64,000 nt of DNA from CAYGUK01 sp964352985 (GTDB taxonomy: Bacteria; Pseudomonadota; Gammaproteobacteria; JAHCLG01): assembly GCA_964352985.1 (NCBI GenBank), contig CAYGUK010000002.1:1-64000 (forward strand), given 5' to 3'. A program made the translations under genes and the position numbers. The notes beneath the pieces were generated by a model, which saw nothing but the letters and a program-made list of their open reading frames with translations, had not been told where the DNA came from and ran no database searches. This document shows positions 8,930 to 19,200 of this stretch, in pieces (position 1 is the stretch's first letter; each line of letters begins with the position of its first letter).

Positions 8930-9673
8930 TTAATTGACGGCACATGATTGCAGAAAGGGTTTAACTTCTGCTTCATTCTTTTGGATAAGGTTGATAATTT
9001 GGCTAGCAATGATGACACCATTGCTACCCGCGGCATGTAATTGTTTAACGTGTTCGGGCGTAGATACGCCGAACCCAACGACTAAAGGTTTAGTCGTAAT
9101 TGTTTTTAAATAATTTAATCTTGAAAGTGTTTCGGGTGAAATATTGTCTCTTGCCCCAGTGGTACCAAAACGGGCGACGACATAATTAAACGCCGTGACT
9201 TTTTTATCGATCATTTTTATTCTATCTTCACTGGTGTTTGGTGCAATTAAAAATATTTTACCAAGGTGATCTAATTCGGCTGGAAAATCTTCGGGTAAAA
9301 TATCAACGCATAATAATGCGTCTACGCCTGCTTGTGTGATGTCGTTTGCAACTTGACTTCCAGCACGATAAATTAAATTGTAATAAGTCATTAAACCAAT
9401 TGGGATGGGTTTATATTGTTTAATTTTTTTTATAATCTCCAAACCTTTTTGAAACGTCATGCCGTTTTCTAATGCTGTTTGGCTTGCTCGACAAATAGTC
9501 GGACCATCAGCAATGGGATCAGAAAATGGCATGCCAAGCTCTAGTGCATCTGCGCCACAATCAATGGCTGTTTTAATGAGTTCAATACTTTTTTCAACTG
9601 TCGGAAAACCCAGCATGAAGTAAGGAATAAAAACATGGGGTTTGTTTTTCATTAATTGTTGAAATGCATTCAT
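8930..9673 (-). CDS. trpA: Tryptophan synthase alpha chain
   Basis: TrpA cleaves indole-3-glycerol phosphate and passes indole to TrpB. The catalytic Glu lies in LELGMPFSDP and the Asp in DPIADGPTI; the phosphate loop region VVGFGVSTPEHV is present. At 247 residues it is slightly shorter than the E. coli enzyme (268), with no sign of truncation in the core. Its ATG overlaps the trpB stop (ATGA), as usual for this pair. Confidence 0.97.
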   Translation of the reverse strand: MNAFQQLMKNKPHVFIPYFMLGFPTVEKSIELIKTAIDCGADALELGMPFSDPIADGPTICRASQTALENGMTFQKGLEIIKKIKQYKPIPIGLMTYYNLIYRAGSQVANDITQAGVDALLCVDILPEDFPAELDHLGKIFLIAPNTSEDRIKMIDKKVTAFNYVVARFGTTGARDNISPETLSRLNYLKTITTKPLVVGFGVSTPEHVKQLHAAGSNGVIIASQIINLIQKNEAEVKPFLQSCAVN

Positions 9674-10842
9674 GCGACACCTCGTTGTTCCATGACGGTG
9701 TGAAGATCTTTATCACCACGACCTGATAAATTAATTAAAAGTTTTGCCTCTTTAGGAAATTCGGATGCCATTTCTAAGGCCAGCGCGACAGCATGACAAG
9801 ATTCTAACGCGGCGATAATGCCTTCTTGTTTTGCCATGAGCATAAACGCATCGAGGGCTTTTTCATCGGTGACACCACGATACGTTGCACGTTTTGCTTT
9901 TTGGAGCGCAACGTGTTCTGGACCAATCCCCGGATAATCAAGACCTGCTGAAATAGAATGAGTCGGCGAAATTTGGCCTTCAGCATTTTGTAAAAATAAT
10001 GAATGCATGCCATGAAATACACCGAGCTCACCTTTTTGTAATGTCGCGGCGTGTTGATTTGTATTTAATCCAAGACCTGCGGCTTCAGCACCAATTAACT
10101 GAACGTTTTCATCATCTATAAATCCTGAAAAAATGCCAATCGCATTTGAACCGCCACCGACACAAGCGAAAACAGCATCGGGAAGTTCGGCTGTTTTTGC
10201 TAGAAATTGGCGACGTGCTTCTTGACCTATCACACTTTGAAAATGTCGCACTAATGCCGGAAATGGATAGGGACCGGCTGCCGTACCAAAAACATAAAAA
10301 GTATTTTCAATATTCGTCGTCCAATCGCGCATGGCGTCGTTAATTGCATCTTTGAGTGTGGCGCTGCCGCTTGTGACGGGATGAACTTTTGCGCCGAATA
10401 ATTTCATGCGTTCGACATTGGGTGTTTGTCTTTCGATATCAACTTTACCCATATAAATTTCTACATCTAAACCAAATAACGCGGCAGTCATTGCGGTGGC
10501 GACGCCATGTTGGCCCGCACCTGTTTCTGCAATAATTCGGGTTTTTCCCATGTATTTGGCGAGTAAACATTGGCCTAGTGTGTTATTGGTTTTATGTGCG
10601 CCACCGTGAAGTAAATCTTCGCGTTTTAAGTAGATCTCACGGTTGACCATTTTTGATAAATTTTTGGCGTGAGTGAGCGGCGTTTCGCGTCCGGCAAAAT
10701 CTACTGATAATTGCTGTAAATCGGCGACAAATTGTTTATCGTCTTTAAATTTTAAAAAGGCTTGTTCGATTTCTTGTAATGGTTGTAACAGCACTTCAGG
10801 AATATAACAACCACCAAATTCATCATAATATTTTTTAAGCAT
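9670..10842 (-). CDS. trpB: Tryptophan synthase beta chain
   Basis: TrpB is the pyridoxal-phosphate enzyme that joins indole and serine to make tryptophan. The cofactor lysine lies in GGAHKTNNTLGQ, the glycine-rich phosphate site in CVGGGSNAIG, and the catalytic Glu in AETGAGQHG. Length 390 is typical. Its ATG shares one base with the trpF stop (TAATG). It pairs with TrpA encoded directly after it. Confidence 0.98.
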   Translation of the reverse strand: MLKKYYDEFGGCYIPEVLLQPLQEIEQAFLKFKDDKQFVADLQQLSVDFAGRETPLTHAKNLSKMVNREIYLKREDLLHGGAHKTNNTLGQCLLAKYMGKTRIIAETGAGQHGVATAMTAALFGLDVEIYMGKVDIERQTPNVERMKLFGAKVHPVTSGSATLKDAINDAMRDWTTNIENTFYVFGTAAGPYPFPALVRHFQSVIGQEARRQFLAKTAELPDAVFACVGGGSNAIGIFSGFIDDENVQLIGAEAAGLGLNTNQHAATLQKGELGVFHGMHSLFLQNAEGQISPTHSISAGLDYPGIGPEHVALQKAKRATYRGVTDEKALDAFMLMAKQEGIIAALESCHAVALALEMASEFPKEAKLLINLSGRGDKDLHTVMEQRGVA

Positions 10843-11420
10843 TAGAGTTCCTCAAACAATTGTTGGAGTTTACGTTCATTTTTAATACCTGGCTTGTCTT
10901 CTACCCCACTGCATAAATCAATCGCGTAAGGTTGATATTGTTTTACGATGGCGACATTTTCTGGGGTGATACCACCGGCTATAAATAAAGGTTTTTTAGT
11001 TTTTGGAATTAACTCCCAATCAAATATTTTGCCGCTACCACCATATTGATCTTCAACATAAGTATCACACAACAAATAATCTGCAGGAATATCATCGATG
11101 TTTTCGAGTGATTGTTTATCTTTGATACGAAGTGGATGAATATTTTTGACATGATTAATGATAACCAGTTTAGAGTGATAAACTTGAATGGCATGTAAAT
11201 TTATAAAATTGGTGATGGTTTTAATTTCATTTTCAGTTTGTTCTATGAATAAACCGACTGGTTTTGCATTTGATAGCTTATTAATAATATTTTTTGCAAC
11301 AATGGGTGTAATACATCTGGGTGAATGTTTAGAAAAATTAAAACCTAAAAAATCGGCACCTAATTTTTCTGCGAGTAACGCATCATGTAAGTTGGTAATT
11401 CCGCAGATTTTCACTTTCAT
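10842..11420 (-). CDS. trpF: Phosphoribosylanthranilate isomerase
   Basis: TrpF converts phosphoribosylanthranilate to the carboxyphenylamino-deoxyribulose form. The N-terminus MKVKICGIT carries the catalytic Cys and the Asp lies in LLCDTYV; FIAGGITPENV is the phosphate site. At 192 residues it is a normal stand-alone TrpF, not fused to TrpC as in E. coli. The start is set at 11420 because this ATG overlaps the trpC stop (ATGA) and begins the conserved core; an upstream in-frame ATG at 11435 adds only five residues. Confidence 0.96.
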   Translation of the reverse strand: MKVKICGITNLHDALLAEKLGADFLGFNFSKHSPRCITPIVAKNIINKLSNAKPVGLFIEQTENEIKTITNFINLHAIQVYHSKLVIINHVKNIHPLRIKDKQSLENIDDIPADYLLCDTYVEDQYGGSGKIFDWELIPKTKKPLFIAGGITPENVAIVKQYQPYAIDLCSGVEDKPGIKNERKLQQLFEEL

Positions 11421-12169
11421 GATTGAGCCCTGCATTGTTTGATGAAGTCAATGGGACTTGTTGATTGCATTAACGCTTTGCCTATTAATACGGCGTCAAT
11501 TCTTTCGTCTATTGCATTGATATCTTCTGGTTGGTTAATACCCGATGCAGCAATGACAGTGATATCATCTGGAATAACTTGGCTAAGTCGATTAGCATTT
11601 TGTATATCGATATCCGAATTTTGTAAATTACGATTATTAATTTGAATGACTTTAGGTGAAAATTGAAGTGCTCGTGTTAATTCTTGTTGGGTGAAAACTT
11701 CAACGATGGCTGTCATGTTAAATTTTTCTGTTTCAGCAATTAATTTTTCAATATTATTATCATCTAATGCGGCTACCACAATTAAACAAGCATCGGCACC
11801 GAGTGATCTTGCTTGATGAATTTGTTTTTCATCTATTATAATATCTTTGTAGAGAATAGGTAGCGTGGTATATTCTCTGACGATTTTTACATTTTGTGGA
11901 TGGGCGAGAAAAAAAGTTTCATCAGTAATAACTGAAATCGCATCGACTTCTGCTTTAGTATAGGCTTTAGCATATTCGCTTGGGTCATAATTAAGGTTTA
12001 TTTGACCGTGATGAGGTGAGCCGGGTTTGATTTCTGCAATAATACTTAAATGCTCAGCATTTAAAGCTTGTAGAAAATCATGTGTTGCCATGTTGAGATC
12101 ATGAGATGGTAATGTATTTAAATTTTTGATCTCTATTTTTTTCTGCGCAATGATTTTATCTAAAATCAT
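11417..12169 (-). CDS. trpC: Indole-3-glycerol phosphate synthase
   Basis: TrpC closes the indole ring. The core motifs are IIAEIKPGSPHHG (where family members usually read KRASPS, so the loop is slightly divergent), LYKDIIIDEKQI with the catalytic Lys, ACLIVVAAL, IVEVFTQQEL, IQINNRNL and VIAASGIN. The length of 250 residues is normal for a monofunctional enzyme. It overlaps trpD and trpF by four bases each. Confidence 0.96.
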   Translation of the reverse strand: MILDKIIAQKKIEIKNLNTLPSHDLNMATHDFLQALNAEHLSIIAEIKPGSPHHGQINLNYDPSEYAKAYTKAEVDAISVITDETFFLAHPQNVKIVREYTTLPILYKDIIIDEKQIHQARSLGADACLIVVAALDDNNIEKLIAETEKFNMTAIVEVFTQQELTRALQFSPKVIQINNRNLQNSDIDIQNANRLSQVIPDDITVIAASGINQPEDINAIDERIDAVLIGKALMQSTSPIDFIKQCRAQS

Positions 12170-13152
12170 TTTTTATCTCCTGTTAATCCTTGCAACAGTT
12201 CTTTGGTTTTGCCTGATTTAATGGCATTGTTGGCAATCACTAAGGCATCTTGTAAGGTTAAATGTTCATCCATTAATGACAAGGCAATTGCTGCATTATA
12301 TAAAACAATGTCTTTTTTCGGACCGTCGAGTTTATTATTTAAGATGGCCGTTAAAATTTTAGCATTAAATGCAGGCTCATCGCCGATGAGTTCTTCTGGA
12401 CCACAGCTTGCTAGTCCAATATCAGTGGCTTTTAAAGTTTGATAAGTAATTTGATTATTGTGTAATTTCGCGATATGGGTTTCACCAATAAGATTTGCTT
12501 CATCCATGCCATTACCATGTAATACTATCGCGCGGTCGTAATTGAGTAATTGTAATGCGCTTATCATGGGTTTAATTAATTCAGGTTTAAAAACACCGAT
12601 GACAATATTTTTTACGCCTGCAGGATTTAATAGAGGTCCCATGATATTGAATAAGGTTTTAATTTTTTCTCGCGCTAATTGTTTGCGCGCATCTGCAAAA
12701 TGTTTAAACTGCGGATGAAAGTAAGGCGCATAAAGAAACGTAATATGATGCGTTTTTATTTGTTGTAAGGCTTGGTCTTTATTTTCTGGAATGGCAATAT
12801 TTAACGCTTCCAAACAATCAAAGCTGCCACATTTGCTGGTAATAGAACGATTGCCATGTTTAAACACCGGATACCCACAAGCGCTTAAAATAAAACTAGT
12901 TGTTGTCGAAATGTTAAAGCTATTACTATTATCACCACCGGTGCCAACAAAATCTAGCGCATTTTGATAAGGCGATCTAAAGGTGTCGCTTTGTGCTAAT
13001 AATAATTTGGTGATTTCTGCTAATTCTTCACCAGTAATATTATCAATTGATAATTGTTGTAATAATTCTACTTGTGATGCGAGATTTAAATCTTGTGTAA
13101 TTAACATTTTTGTTAATTCGACTTTATTAAGCGCATTGTTGATCATGGTCAT
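12166..13152 (-). CDS. trpD: Anthranilate phosphoribosyltransferase
   Basis: TrpD adds phosphoribosyl pyrophosphate to anthranilate. The family motifs DFVGTGGDNSNSFNIST, KHGNRSITSKCGS and LFNIMGPLLNPA are all present. Length 328 is typical. It is a stand-alone gene, unlike the TrpGD fusion in E. coli. The start lies inside the trpG end (overlap of 20-26 bases, depending on which of two ATGs at 13152 and 13146 is used). Confidence 0.97.
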   Translation of the reverse strand: MTMINNALNKVELTKMLITQDLNLASQVELLQQLSIDNITGEELAEITKLLLAQSDTFRSPYQNALDFVGTGGDNSNSFNISTTTSFILSACGYPVFKHGNRSITSKCGSFDCLEALNIAIPENKDQALQQIKTHHITFLYAPYFHPQFKHFADARKQLAREKIKTLFNIMGPLLNPAGVKNIVIGVFKPELIKPMISALQLLNYDRAIVLHGNGMDEANLIGETHIAKLHNNQITYQTLKATDIGLASCGPEELIGDEPAFNAKILTAILNNKLDGPKKDIVLYNAAIALSLMDEHLTLQDALVIANNAIKSGKTKELLQGLTGDKK

Positions 13153-13729
13153 TGCATTGCTCCAAAATATTGATAATTATTTTACTCCCTTCAGGAGTTA
13201 AAATACTTTCAGGATGAAATTGTAATCCATAAATAGGCCGTGAAACATGCTTTACAGCCATCACAATATCACCGCATTGGGCGGTGACTTTTAAACAATC
13301 AGGAATATTTTTTCCAATGAGAGAGTGGTAACGTGCAACTTGTAATGGATTCGATAAGCCATCAAATATATCTTTCCCATTATGAGTAATAGCCGCGGGT
13401 TTGCCATGCATGATTTCAGGTGCGCGTGTAATCTCACCACCAAAATGCGAAATAATGCATTGGTGGCCTAAACAAACGCCGAGTATGCGTTGTGCTGGAT
13501 TTACTTTTTGTAAAAGTGATAAACATAATGTTGCTTCATCTGGGTGGCCAGGACCTGGTGAAAAAATCAGTAAATCAGGATTAATTTTATTGATGGTGTT
13601 AACGGCTTCAGTGACATCCCAGTTGGCACGATAAACTTCTATTTCACAATTTAATCGTGCAAATTCATCGGCTAGGTTATAAACAAATGAGTCATAATTG
13701 TCGATGAGTATTACTTTCTTATGCGACAT
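13127..13729 (-). CDS. trpG: Anthranilate synthase component II (glutamine amidotransferase)
   Basis: TrpG supplies ammonia from glutamine to TrpE. It is a class I glutamine amidotransferase: the catalytic Cys lies in GVCLGHQCI, and the His and Glu in LQFHPESILTPEG. The N-terminus ILIDNYDSFVYNL is typical of TrpG/PabA. At 200 residues it contains only the amidotransferase domain. Its start overlaps the trpE end by 11 bases. It may also serve p-aminobenzoate synthesis, since TrpG and PabA are often shared; no pabB is seen here. Confidence 0.95.
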   Translation of the reverse strand: MSHKKVILIDNYDSFVYNLADEFARLNCEIEVYRANWDVTEAVNTINKINPDLLIFSPGPGHPDEATLCLSLLQKVNPAQRILGVCLGHQCIISHFGGEITRAPEIMHGKPAAITHNGKDIFDGLSNPLQVARYHSLIGKNIPDCLKVTAQCGDIVMAVKHVSRPIYGLQFHPESILTPEGSKIIINILEQCNDHDQQCA

Positions 13730-15278
13730 GTTGAAATTCCTTTAAGGCTTTGGCACAAGCGCGCGATTTATTTTCGGTTTCTAACCATTCATTTTCAGGT
13801 AAGCTATCTGCAACAATGCCGCCACCAGCCCGGATATAAACTTTATTATCTTTTAAACGCATCGAGCGAATAATAATGGTGGTTTCTAATTCACCTTCTG
13901 CTGTAATGAAACCAAAGGCGCCACCGAAATAACCCCGAGCATTTATTTCTAAGCGATTTATAATATTGATGGCGGATACTTTGGGCGCGCCTGTTAATGT
14001 GCCCATGTTCATTGTAGCTAAATAGGCTTGTAGCGCATGATAGTTTGGATTTAATTGTCCGCTGACTTTAGAGACTAAATGTTGAACATGAGAAAATTTT
14101 TGCACTTCAAACGCTTTGTCGACTTTTGTGGTGCCAGGTAACGCGATACTGGCTATATCATTGCGGGCCAAATCAATTAACATGGTGTGTTCTGCTAATT
14201 CTTTTTCATCGACTTGCATGGCCATGGCGTAGCGTTGATCTAATTCTTGATCAATCATGCCGTTGATTTTTCCACGGGGTTTTGTGCCAGCAATGGGATG
14301 AATTTCAACGCGATGACCTTGATCTTTTTTCACAACACGTAATGCCAATTCCGGTGATGCGCCAACAAGTGTGCCTTCCATATCTTGCATGTAAAAATTA
14401 AAAGGTGAAGGATTAATTCTGGTGAGGTTATTATAAATCGCTAACGGATTCCCAAAACATGTTGCACTCATCATGCGACCATAAACTGCTTGAAAGACGT
14501 CGCCTTTATTAATGTGATCTTTGATGGTGTTGACAGCTATTTTATAATGATTGAAATTCGTATCACTTTGCAAATCGTTGCAATAAACTCTTGGAAAAAT
14601 AATTGATTTAAGTGATTGAGCTGCTTTTTCCATACGTGCGATTTCTTTTTCTGCGCGTTTTTTTTGGTCGGGTGTTTGATATAACGAGATGAAAGTTGTT
14701 TTATGCTGTAAGTGATCGACAATAAAAAGATTCGTCGCAAAATAAAAAACGTAGTCATATTCTTTTAAACAATCATGCTGGGGCATAGGAATTGCTTCAA
14801 ATTGACGAATAAAGTCATAGGCAAAACAGCCAAATAAACCAATGGGTAAACGTTGATTATCGTGGTCGATAGGGAATAAACATTGTTTCAATAAATCAGT
14901 ATGGTTACGCGCACTTAATCGCGAGGTGATAGAAACTTGTGATAAGTCAGGATTGAGCGAACCTGTTAATACACCGTGACGTAGAATGGCATTAGGCATT
15001 TTTATGGTTTTTATTAATTGCTCACCTATCTCATCTAATGCTTTCACGACGAATTGATTTTTGCGACCACAAATGGCAAGACTCGGTTGATAAACACCAA
15101 TACTTAAATGTTGATAAGTAGATTCTGTATTTCCAAGTTGAAAAAATATACTGCCTTCGGTGTGACCACCATTACTGAGCTGGAAGAATAAATCATTTGG
15201 ATTTACTTCCTCATCGATGCTTTTCTGCAAGGTTTGGAATTTCGTAATAGACTGATTTTTATTTAACATTTCTAACAC
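13719..15278 (-). CDS. trpE: Anthranilate synthase component I
   Basis: TrpE makes anthranilate from chorismate. The chorismate-binding motifs are clear in the C-terminal half: GDVFQAVYGRMM, PSPFNFYMQ, IHPIAGTKPRG, DLARNDIASIALPG, TMNMGTLTGAPKVSA and IRAGGGIVADS. The N-terminal LLES-type feedback motif is replaced by QLGNTES, so feedback binding may differ. Length 519 is normal. GTG at 15278 has GGAG at good spacing; an ATG at 15269 is an alternative. It is the first gene after the attenuator. Confidence 0.96.
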   Translation of the reverse strand: MLEMLNKNQSITKFQTLQKSIDEEVNPNDLFFQLSNGGHTEGSIFFQLGNTESTYQHLSIGVYQPSLAICGRKNQFVVKALDEIGEQLIKTIKMPNAILRHGVLTGSLNPDLSQVSITSRLSARNHTDLLKQCLFPIDHDNQRLPIGLFGCFAYDFIRQFEAIPMPQHDCLKEYDYVFYFATNLFIVDHLQHKTTFISLYQTPDQKKRAEKEIARMEKAAQSLKSIIFPRVYCNDLQSDTNFNHYKIAVNTIKDHINKGDVFQAVYGRMMSATCFGNPLAIYNNLTRINPSPFNFYMQDMEGTLVGASPELALRVVKKDQGHRVEIHPIAGTKPRGKINGMIDQELDQRYAMAMQVDEKELAEHTMLIDLARNDIASIALPGTTKVDKAFEVQKFSHVQHLVSKVSGQLNPNYHALQAYLATMNMGTLTGAPKVSAINIINRLEINARGYFGGAFGFITAEGELETTIIIRSMRLKDNKVYIRAGGGIVADSLPENEWLETENKSRACAKALKEFQHVA

Positions 15279-15320
15279 CTTTATTATCTCCGGTAAACCT
15301 ATGGCGGGAAATGCTAGGCA

Positions 15321-15345
15321 TTAAAAAACCCGCCTTCAGCGGGTT
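15321..15345 (-). terminator. trp attenuator terminator
   Basis: On the minus strand AACCCGC (15345-15339), a five-base loop, then GCGGGTT (15333-15327) and a T-run form a classic intrinsic terminator between the leader peptide and trpE. The left arm can instead pair with an upstream segment (15376-15385, GCGGGAACTC against 15339-15348, GAGAACCCGC), which would act as the antiterminator. Confidence 0.9.
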
Positions 15346-15367
15346 CTCGTAAAAAGCTAAATGCTCA

Positions 15368-15436
15368 TTATACAGGAGTTCCCGCATTCGATGAGCGCCA
15401 CCAAGCTTTTGTAGAATTCTGTAAAAATTTAAACAT
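15368..15436 (-). CDS. trpL: trp operon leader peptide
   Basis: This is a 22-codon reading frame that begins MFKFLQ and contains KAWWRSS, with tandem Trp codons (TGG TGG) at codons 12 and 13 (15398-15403). The KAWWR core is strikingly like the E. coli leader (KGWWRTS). It lies 26-39 bases after the promoter -10 box and ends 22 bases before the attenuator hairpin. Ribosome stalling at the Trp codons when tryptophan is scarce would favour the antiterminator and expression of the whole trp-aro operon. The ribosome site is weak. Confidence 0.88.
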   Translation of the reverse strand: MFKFLQNSTKAWWRSSNAGTPV

Positions 15437-15468
15437 CTGTTACTATACATTTAAAATAAATTTAAGTA

Positions 15469-15497
15469 ATTATCAGTGAATATGTATAGTATGTCAA
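15469..15497 (-). promoter_or_regulatory. trp operon sigma70 promoter
   Basis: A consensus TTGACA (15497-15492), a 17-base spacer and GATAAT (15474-15469) precede the leader peptide. No convincing TrpR operator palindrome was seen, so attenuation may be the main control. Confidence 0.85.
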
Positions 15498-15575
15498 GCT
15501 AAACGCGGATAGATCTTTCTTTCTCGTGAGTGCTTCATTAAAATGCTGACCGCAATGTAAACAAGAGGAAATAAA

Positions 15576-16217
15576 GTGTTCGAAATTGGTGATAATCAAC
15601 AGCTTATTCCCGGTTGTGTCGGAAAATTAGAAGCCATCATTACCGTCCCCAAAGAAATCAAAATAAAAGCAATTGCTTTTATTTGTCATCCACATCCGTT
15701 ATTTCAGGGCACGATGAATAATAAAGTGATTTATACTCTGGCAAAAACTTATCGTGAATTGGGCATTCCCTCTATTCGATTTAACTTTCGAGGAGTGGGT
15801 AGCAGTGAAGGCTCTTATGCTGAAGCGCTTGGTGAAACCGATGATTTATTGGCTGTAATTGAGTTTGCTAAAAAACATTTTCCCAAACATCCACTTTTAT
15901 TAAATGGTTTTTCATTTGGGAGTTTTGTTGCTTACCGTGCTTGTACCATGTTGCAACAAAAAGAAAACATAAAATTTTTATTAACGATAGCACCACCTGT
16001 TCATCACTTTGATTTTCAATCTTTACCTGAAATCAAATGTCCTTGGTTAGTGTTACAAGGTGAAGCGGATGAGGTGGTGCCAAAAGAAGATGTTTACCAG
16101 TGGATAGCGTCATTAACAAAGCCTCCTGTTTTAATTAAGTTTCCAGAAGTGGGGCATTTTTTTCATGGACAATTGGTACGGTTGCAACAAACTATAATTG
16201 ATAACTTTCCATTGTAA
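15576..16217 (+). CDS. Alpha/beta hydrolase (COG2945 type)
   Basis: This is a small cytosolic hydrolase of 213 residues. The family marks are FICHPHPLFQGTMNNKV at the oxyanion region, FNFRGVGSSEG, the nucleophile elbow NGFSFGSFVA (Ser in GFSFG), the Asp in LQGEADEVVP and the His in VGHFFHG. The substrate of this family is not established. An AAGAGGA ribosome site lies before the start, which reads GTG (15576). It is divergent from the trp promoter and 50 bases upstream of putA on the same strand, so co-transcription with putA is possible. Confidence 0.88.
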   Translation: MFEIGDNQQLIPGCVGKLEAIITVPKEIKIKAIAFICHPHPLFQGTMNNKVIYTLAKTYRELGIPSIRFNFRGVGSSEGSYAEALGETDDLLAVIEFAKKHFPKHPLLLNGFSFGSFVAYRACTMLQQKENIKFLLTIAPPVHHFDFQSLPEIKCPWLVLQGEADEVVPKEDVYQWIASLTKPPVLIKFPEVGHFFHGQLVRLQQTIIDNFPL

Positions 16218-16269
16218 ACAATTTAATTATCGCTAAAATACCTAAACTTTATCGTGATGAGAGAAAACA

Positions 16270-19200
16270 ATGATATTACAAGATTGCCCTGTGTTACCTA
16301 ATCCATTAAGACAAGCTATGAATAAAGCTTACCGCATGGATGAAAATACTTGTGTTAATAATTTACTTGAATATGCAGAATTATCTCAGCGTAGTTTGCA
16401 ACACATAGAAACTAAAGCGGCGAAGTTAGTGCAAGGTGTAAGAGAGACACGTAAACGCCAAGGTGGTTTAGATGCTTTCTTAATGGAATATGATCTTTCT
16501 AGTGAAGAAGGCATTGCGTTAATGTGTCTTGCCGAAAGTTTATTAAGAATTCCTGATAAGGCAACCATAAATAAATTAATTATCGATAAAATTGGTGATG
16601 GCGAATGGCATGAACATAAAGGACAAAGTGATTCGCTATTTGTAAACTGGGCAACTTGGGGATTAATGCTAACCGGTAAAATTTTGACGAAAGATAAAAA
16701 TGGTTCGCAAGACAAACAACACATTTTAAGAAACTTAGTTAAAAAAAGTGGATTACCTGCTATTCGCCTAGCGGTAAATCGCATGATGAAAATTATGAGC
16801 CAACAATTTGTCATGGGGCAAACGATTGATGATGCAGTAAAACGTGCGCGTGATTTAGAAAAAAATGGTTATTGTTATTCATATGATATGTTGGGCGAAG
16901 CTGCTAGAACTTGGGCTGATGCTGAGCGTTATTATAAAGCCTATGAAAAAGCGATTGCTAAATTAGCAAAAATTTCACAGGATAAAGATGAGAAACAAAG
17001 TCCTGGTATTTCAATTAAATTATCCGCGTTACATCCCCGTTATGAATTTACTAAGTCTTCCCAAGTTGTAAAAGAGTTATCAATTAAGATTTTGCAATTA
17101 GCTAAGCTTGCAGCAGATGCGAATATTAATTTAACTATTGATGCTGAAGAAGCAACGCGTTTAGATTTATCATTAGATATTTTTGAAATTGTTTTTTCTG
17201 ATCCCTCGCTTAAAGATTGGCAAGGTTTTGGTTTGGCAGTGCAATCTTATCAAAAAAGAGCGTTTTATTTAATTGATTGGTTAATTGACTTAGCAAAGAA
17301 ACATCAAAAACGGATCATGGTGAGATTAATTAAAGGCGCATATTGGGATAGTGAAATCAAGCATTCGCAAGTGATGGGGTTTGAAGGTTATCCTGTTTTT
17401 ACTCGTAAAGGATCAACAGATGTTTCTTTTATTGCTTGTGCAAAAAAAATAATTGCTAATACGAAATATATATTTCCGCAGTTTGCGACACACAATGCTT
17501 ATAGCTTAAGTGCGGTGCTTGAAATGGTCGGCGATTATCGTGATTTTGAATTTCAATGTTTACATGGCATGGGCAGACCGCTATATGATCAAATTGTCGG
17601 AAAAAATAATTTATCTATTCCTTGTCGTATTTATGCGCCGGTTGGTGGATATCAAGATTTATTGGCTTATTTAGTCAGACGTCTTTTGGAAAACGGTGCC
17701 AATACTTCGTTTGTAAATCGAATTGTTGATGAGAAAACGAATATTAATGATTTAGTGCAGTCGCCTGTTGAAATAACTAAAAATATTATAAGCAAACCAC
17801 ATCCACATATTCCATTACCAAAAAATTTATATGGGGATTCGCGATTAAATAGTTATGGGTTAGATTTAAGTGATCGATTGCAATGTAAAAAATTTAAGGA
17901 AGAAATCGAGAAATTCGAAAAAATGAATTGGCATGCTATGCCACTTATCGTTGGCCAAAATCTTTCAACAGGCGAGAGACAATCAATTTATTCACCCTAT
18001 AATTCCCAGCAATTAATTGGTGATGTTATTTCTGGTAATATTCAGCAAATTCCTTATGCAATTAATAATGCTAAAAAAGCATTTCCTCGTTGGCAAAGTA
18101 AAAACGTTGAAGTCCGTGCTAACTGTTTATTACAAGCAGCCAATCTATTAGAAAAAAATAGTGCGAAATTTATTTCACTCCTAATTAAAGAGGCCGGTAA
18201 AACTTTAAATGACTGTATTTCTGAAGTGCGTGAAGCGGTTGACTTTTGTCGCTATTATGCAATGCAAGCAAAGAAATTACAGCAAAAAGCGATTGAATTG
18301 CCTGGTCCAACGGGAGAGTTTAATGCGTTGAGTTTACATGGTAGAGGAATATTTATTTGTATTAGTCCGTGGAATTTTCCTTTGGCTATTTTCTTGGGTC
18401 AAATTGTGGCGGCATTGATTGTGGGAAATGTCGTGATTGCAAAGCCTGCAGAGCAAACAGCTTTAATTGGTTTTGAAGCGGTAAAATTATTGCATGAAGC
18501 AGGGGTCCCCACGGATGTTCTGCAGTTTATTCCCGGTCAGGGCGAAATTATTGGTCAAGGTTTAGTGGAAAGTGATGCGATAGCAGGTGTCATGTTTACC
18601 GGTAGCACACAGGCGGCTAAGTTAATTAATTTATGTTTGGCAAAACGCAATGGTCCGATTATCCCTTTTATTGCAGAAACCGGTGGACAAAATGCAATGA
18701 TTGTGGATTCCACAGCGTTACCTGAGCAATTGGTCGTTGATGTTATGCAATCAGCATTTGGTAGTGCGGGGCAGCGGTGTTCGGCACTAAGAGTGCTTTA
18801 TTTACAACATGAAATTGCGAATAAAGTTATTTCAATGTTGCAAGGTGCAATGGCATTATTAACAGTCGATGATCCTGAAAATCTAGCAACCGATATTGGG
18901 CCTGTTATTGATGAAGATGCGCTTAAACTATTAAAGCAACATATCGATGAATCAAATGTTATTTATCAAACGCCAATTAAAAATTCTTTAACAGGTTATT
19001 TTATTTCACCTACATTGATTGAGTTAAAGAATATTAATGAATTATCGCGGGAACATTTTGGTCCGGTACTACATATTATTCGCTATCATTCTGAAGATCT
19101 TGATAAGATCATTGCAGATATTAATAATACCGGTTATGGTTTAACTTTTGGTATACAAAGCCGTATCACTGAAAGCTGTGAGTATATTTACCAACGCATG

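Noticed and set aside
9804..10343. Frames inside trpB on both strands
   Set aside because: They lie fully inside a well-conserved gene and have no features of their own.
15259..15450. A 63-codon minus-strand frame over the trp leader
   Set aside because: It runs through the attenuator hairpin in another frame; the 22-codon frame with tandem Trp codons explains the region.
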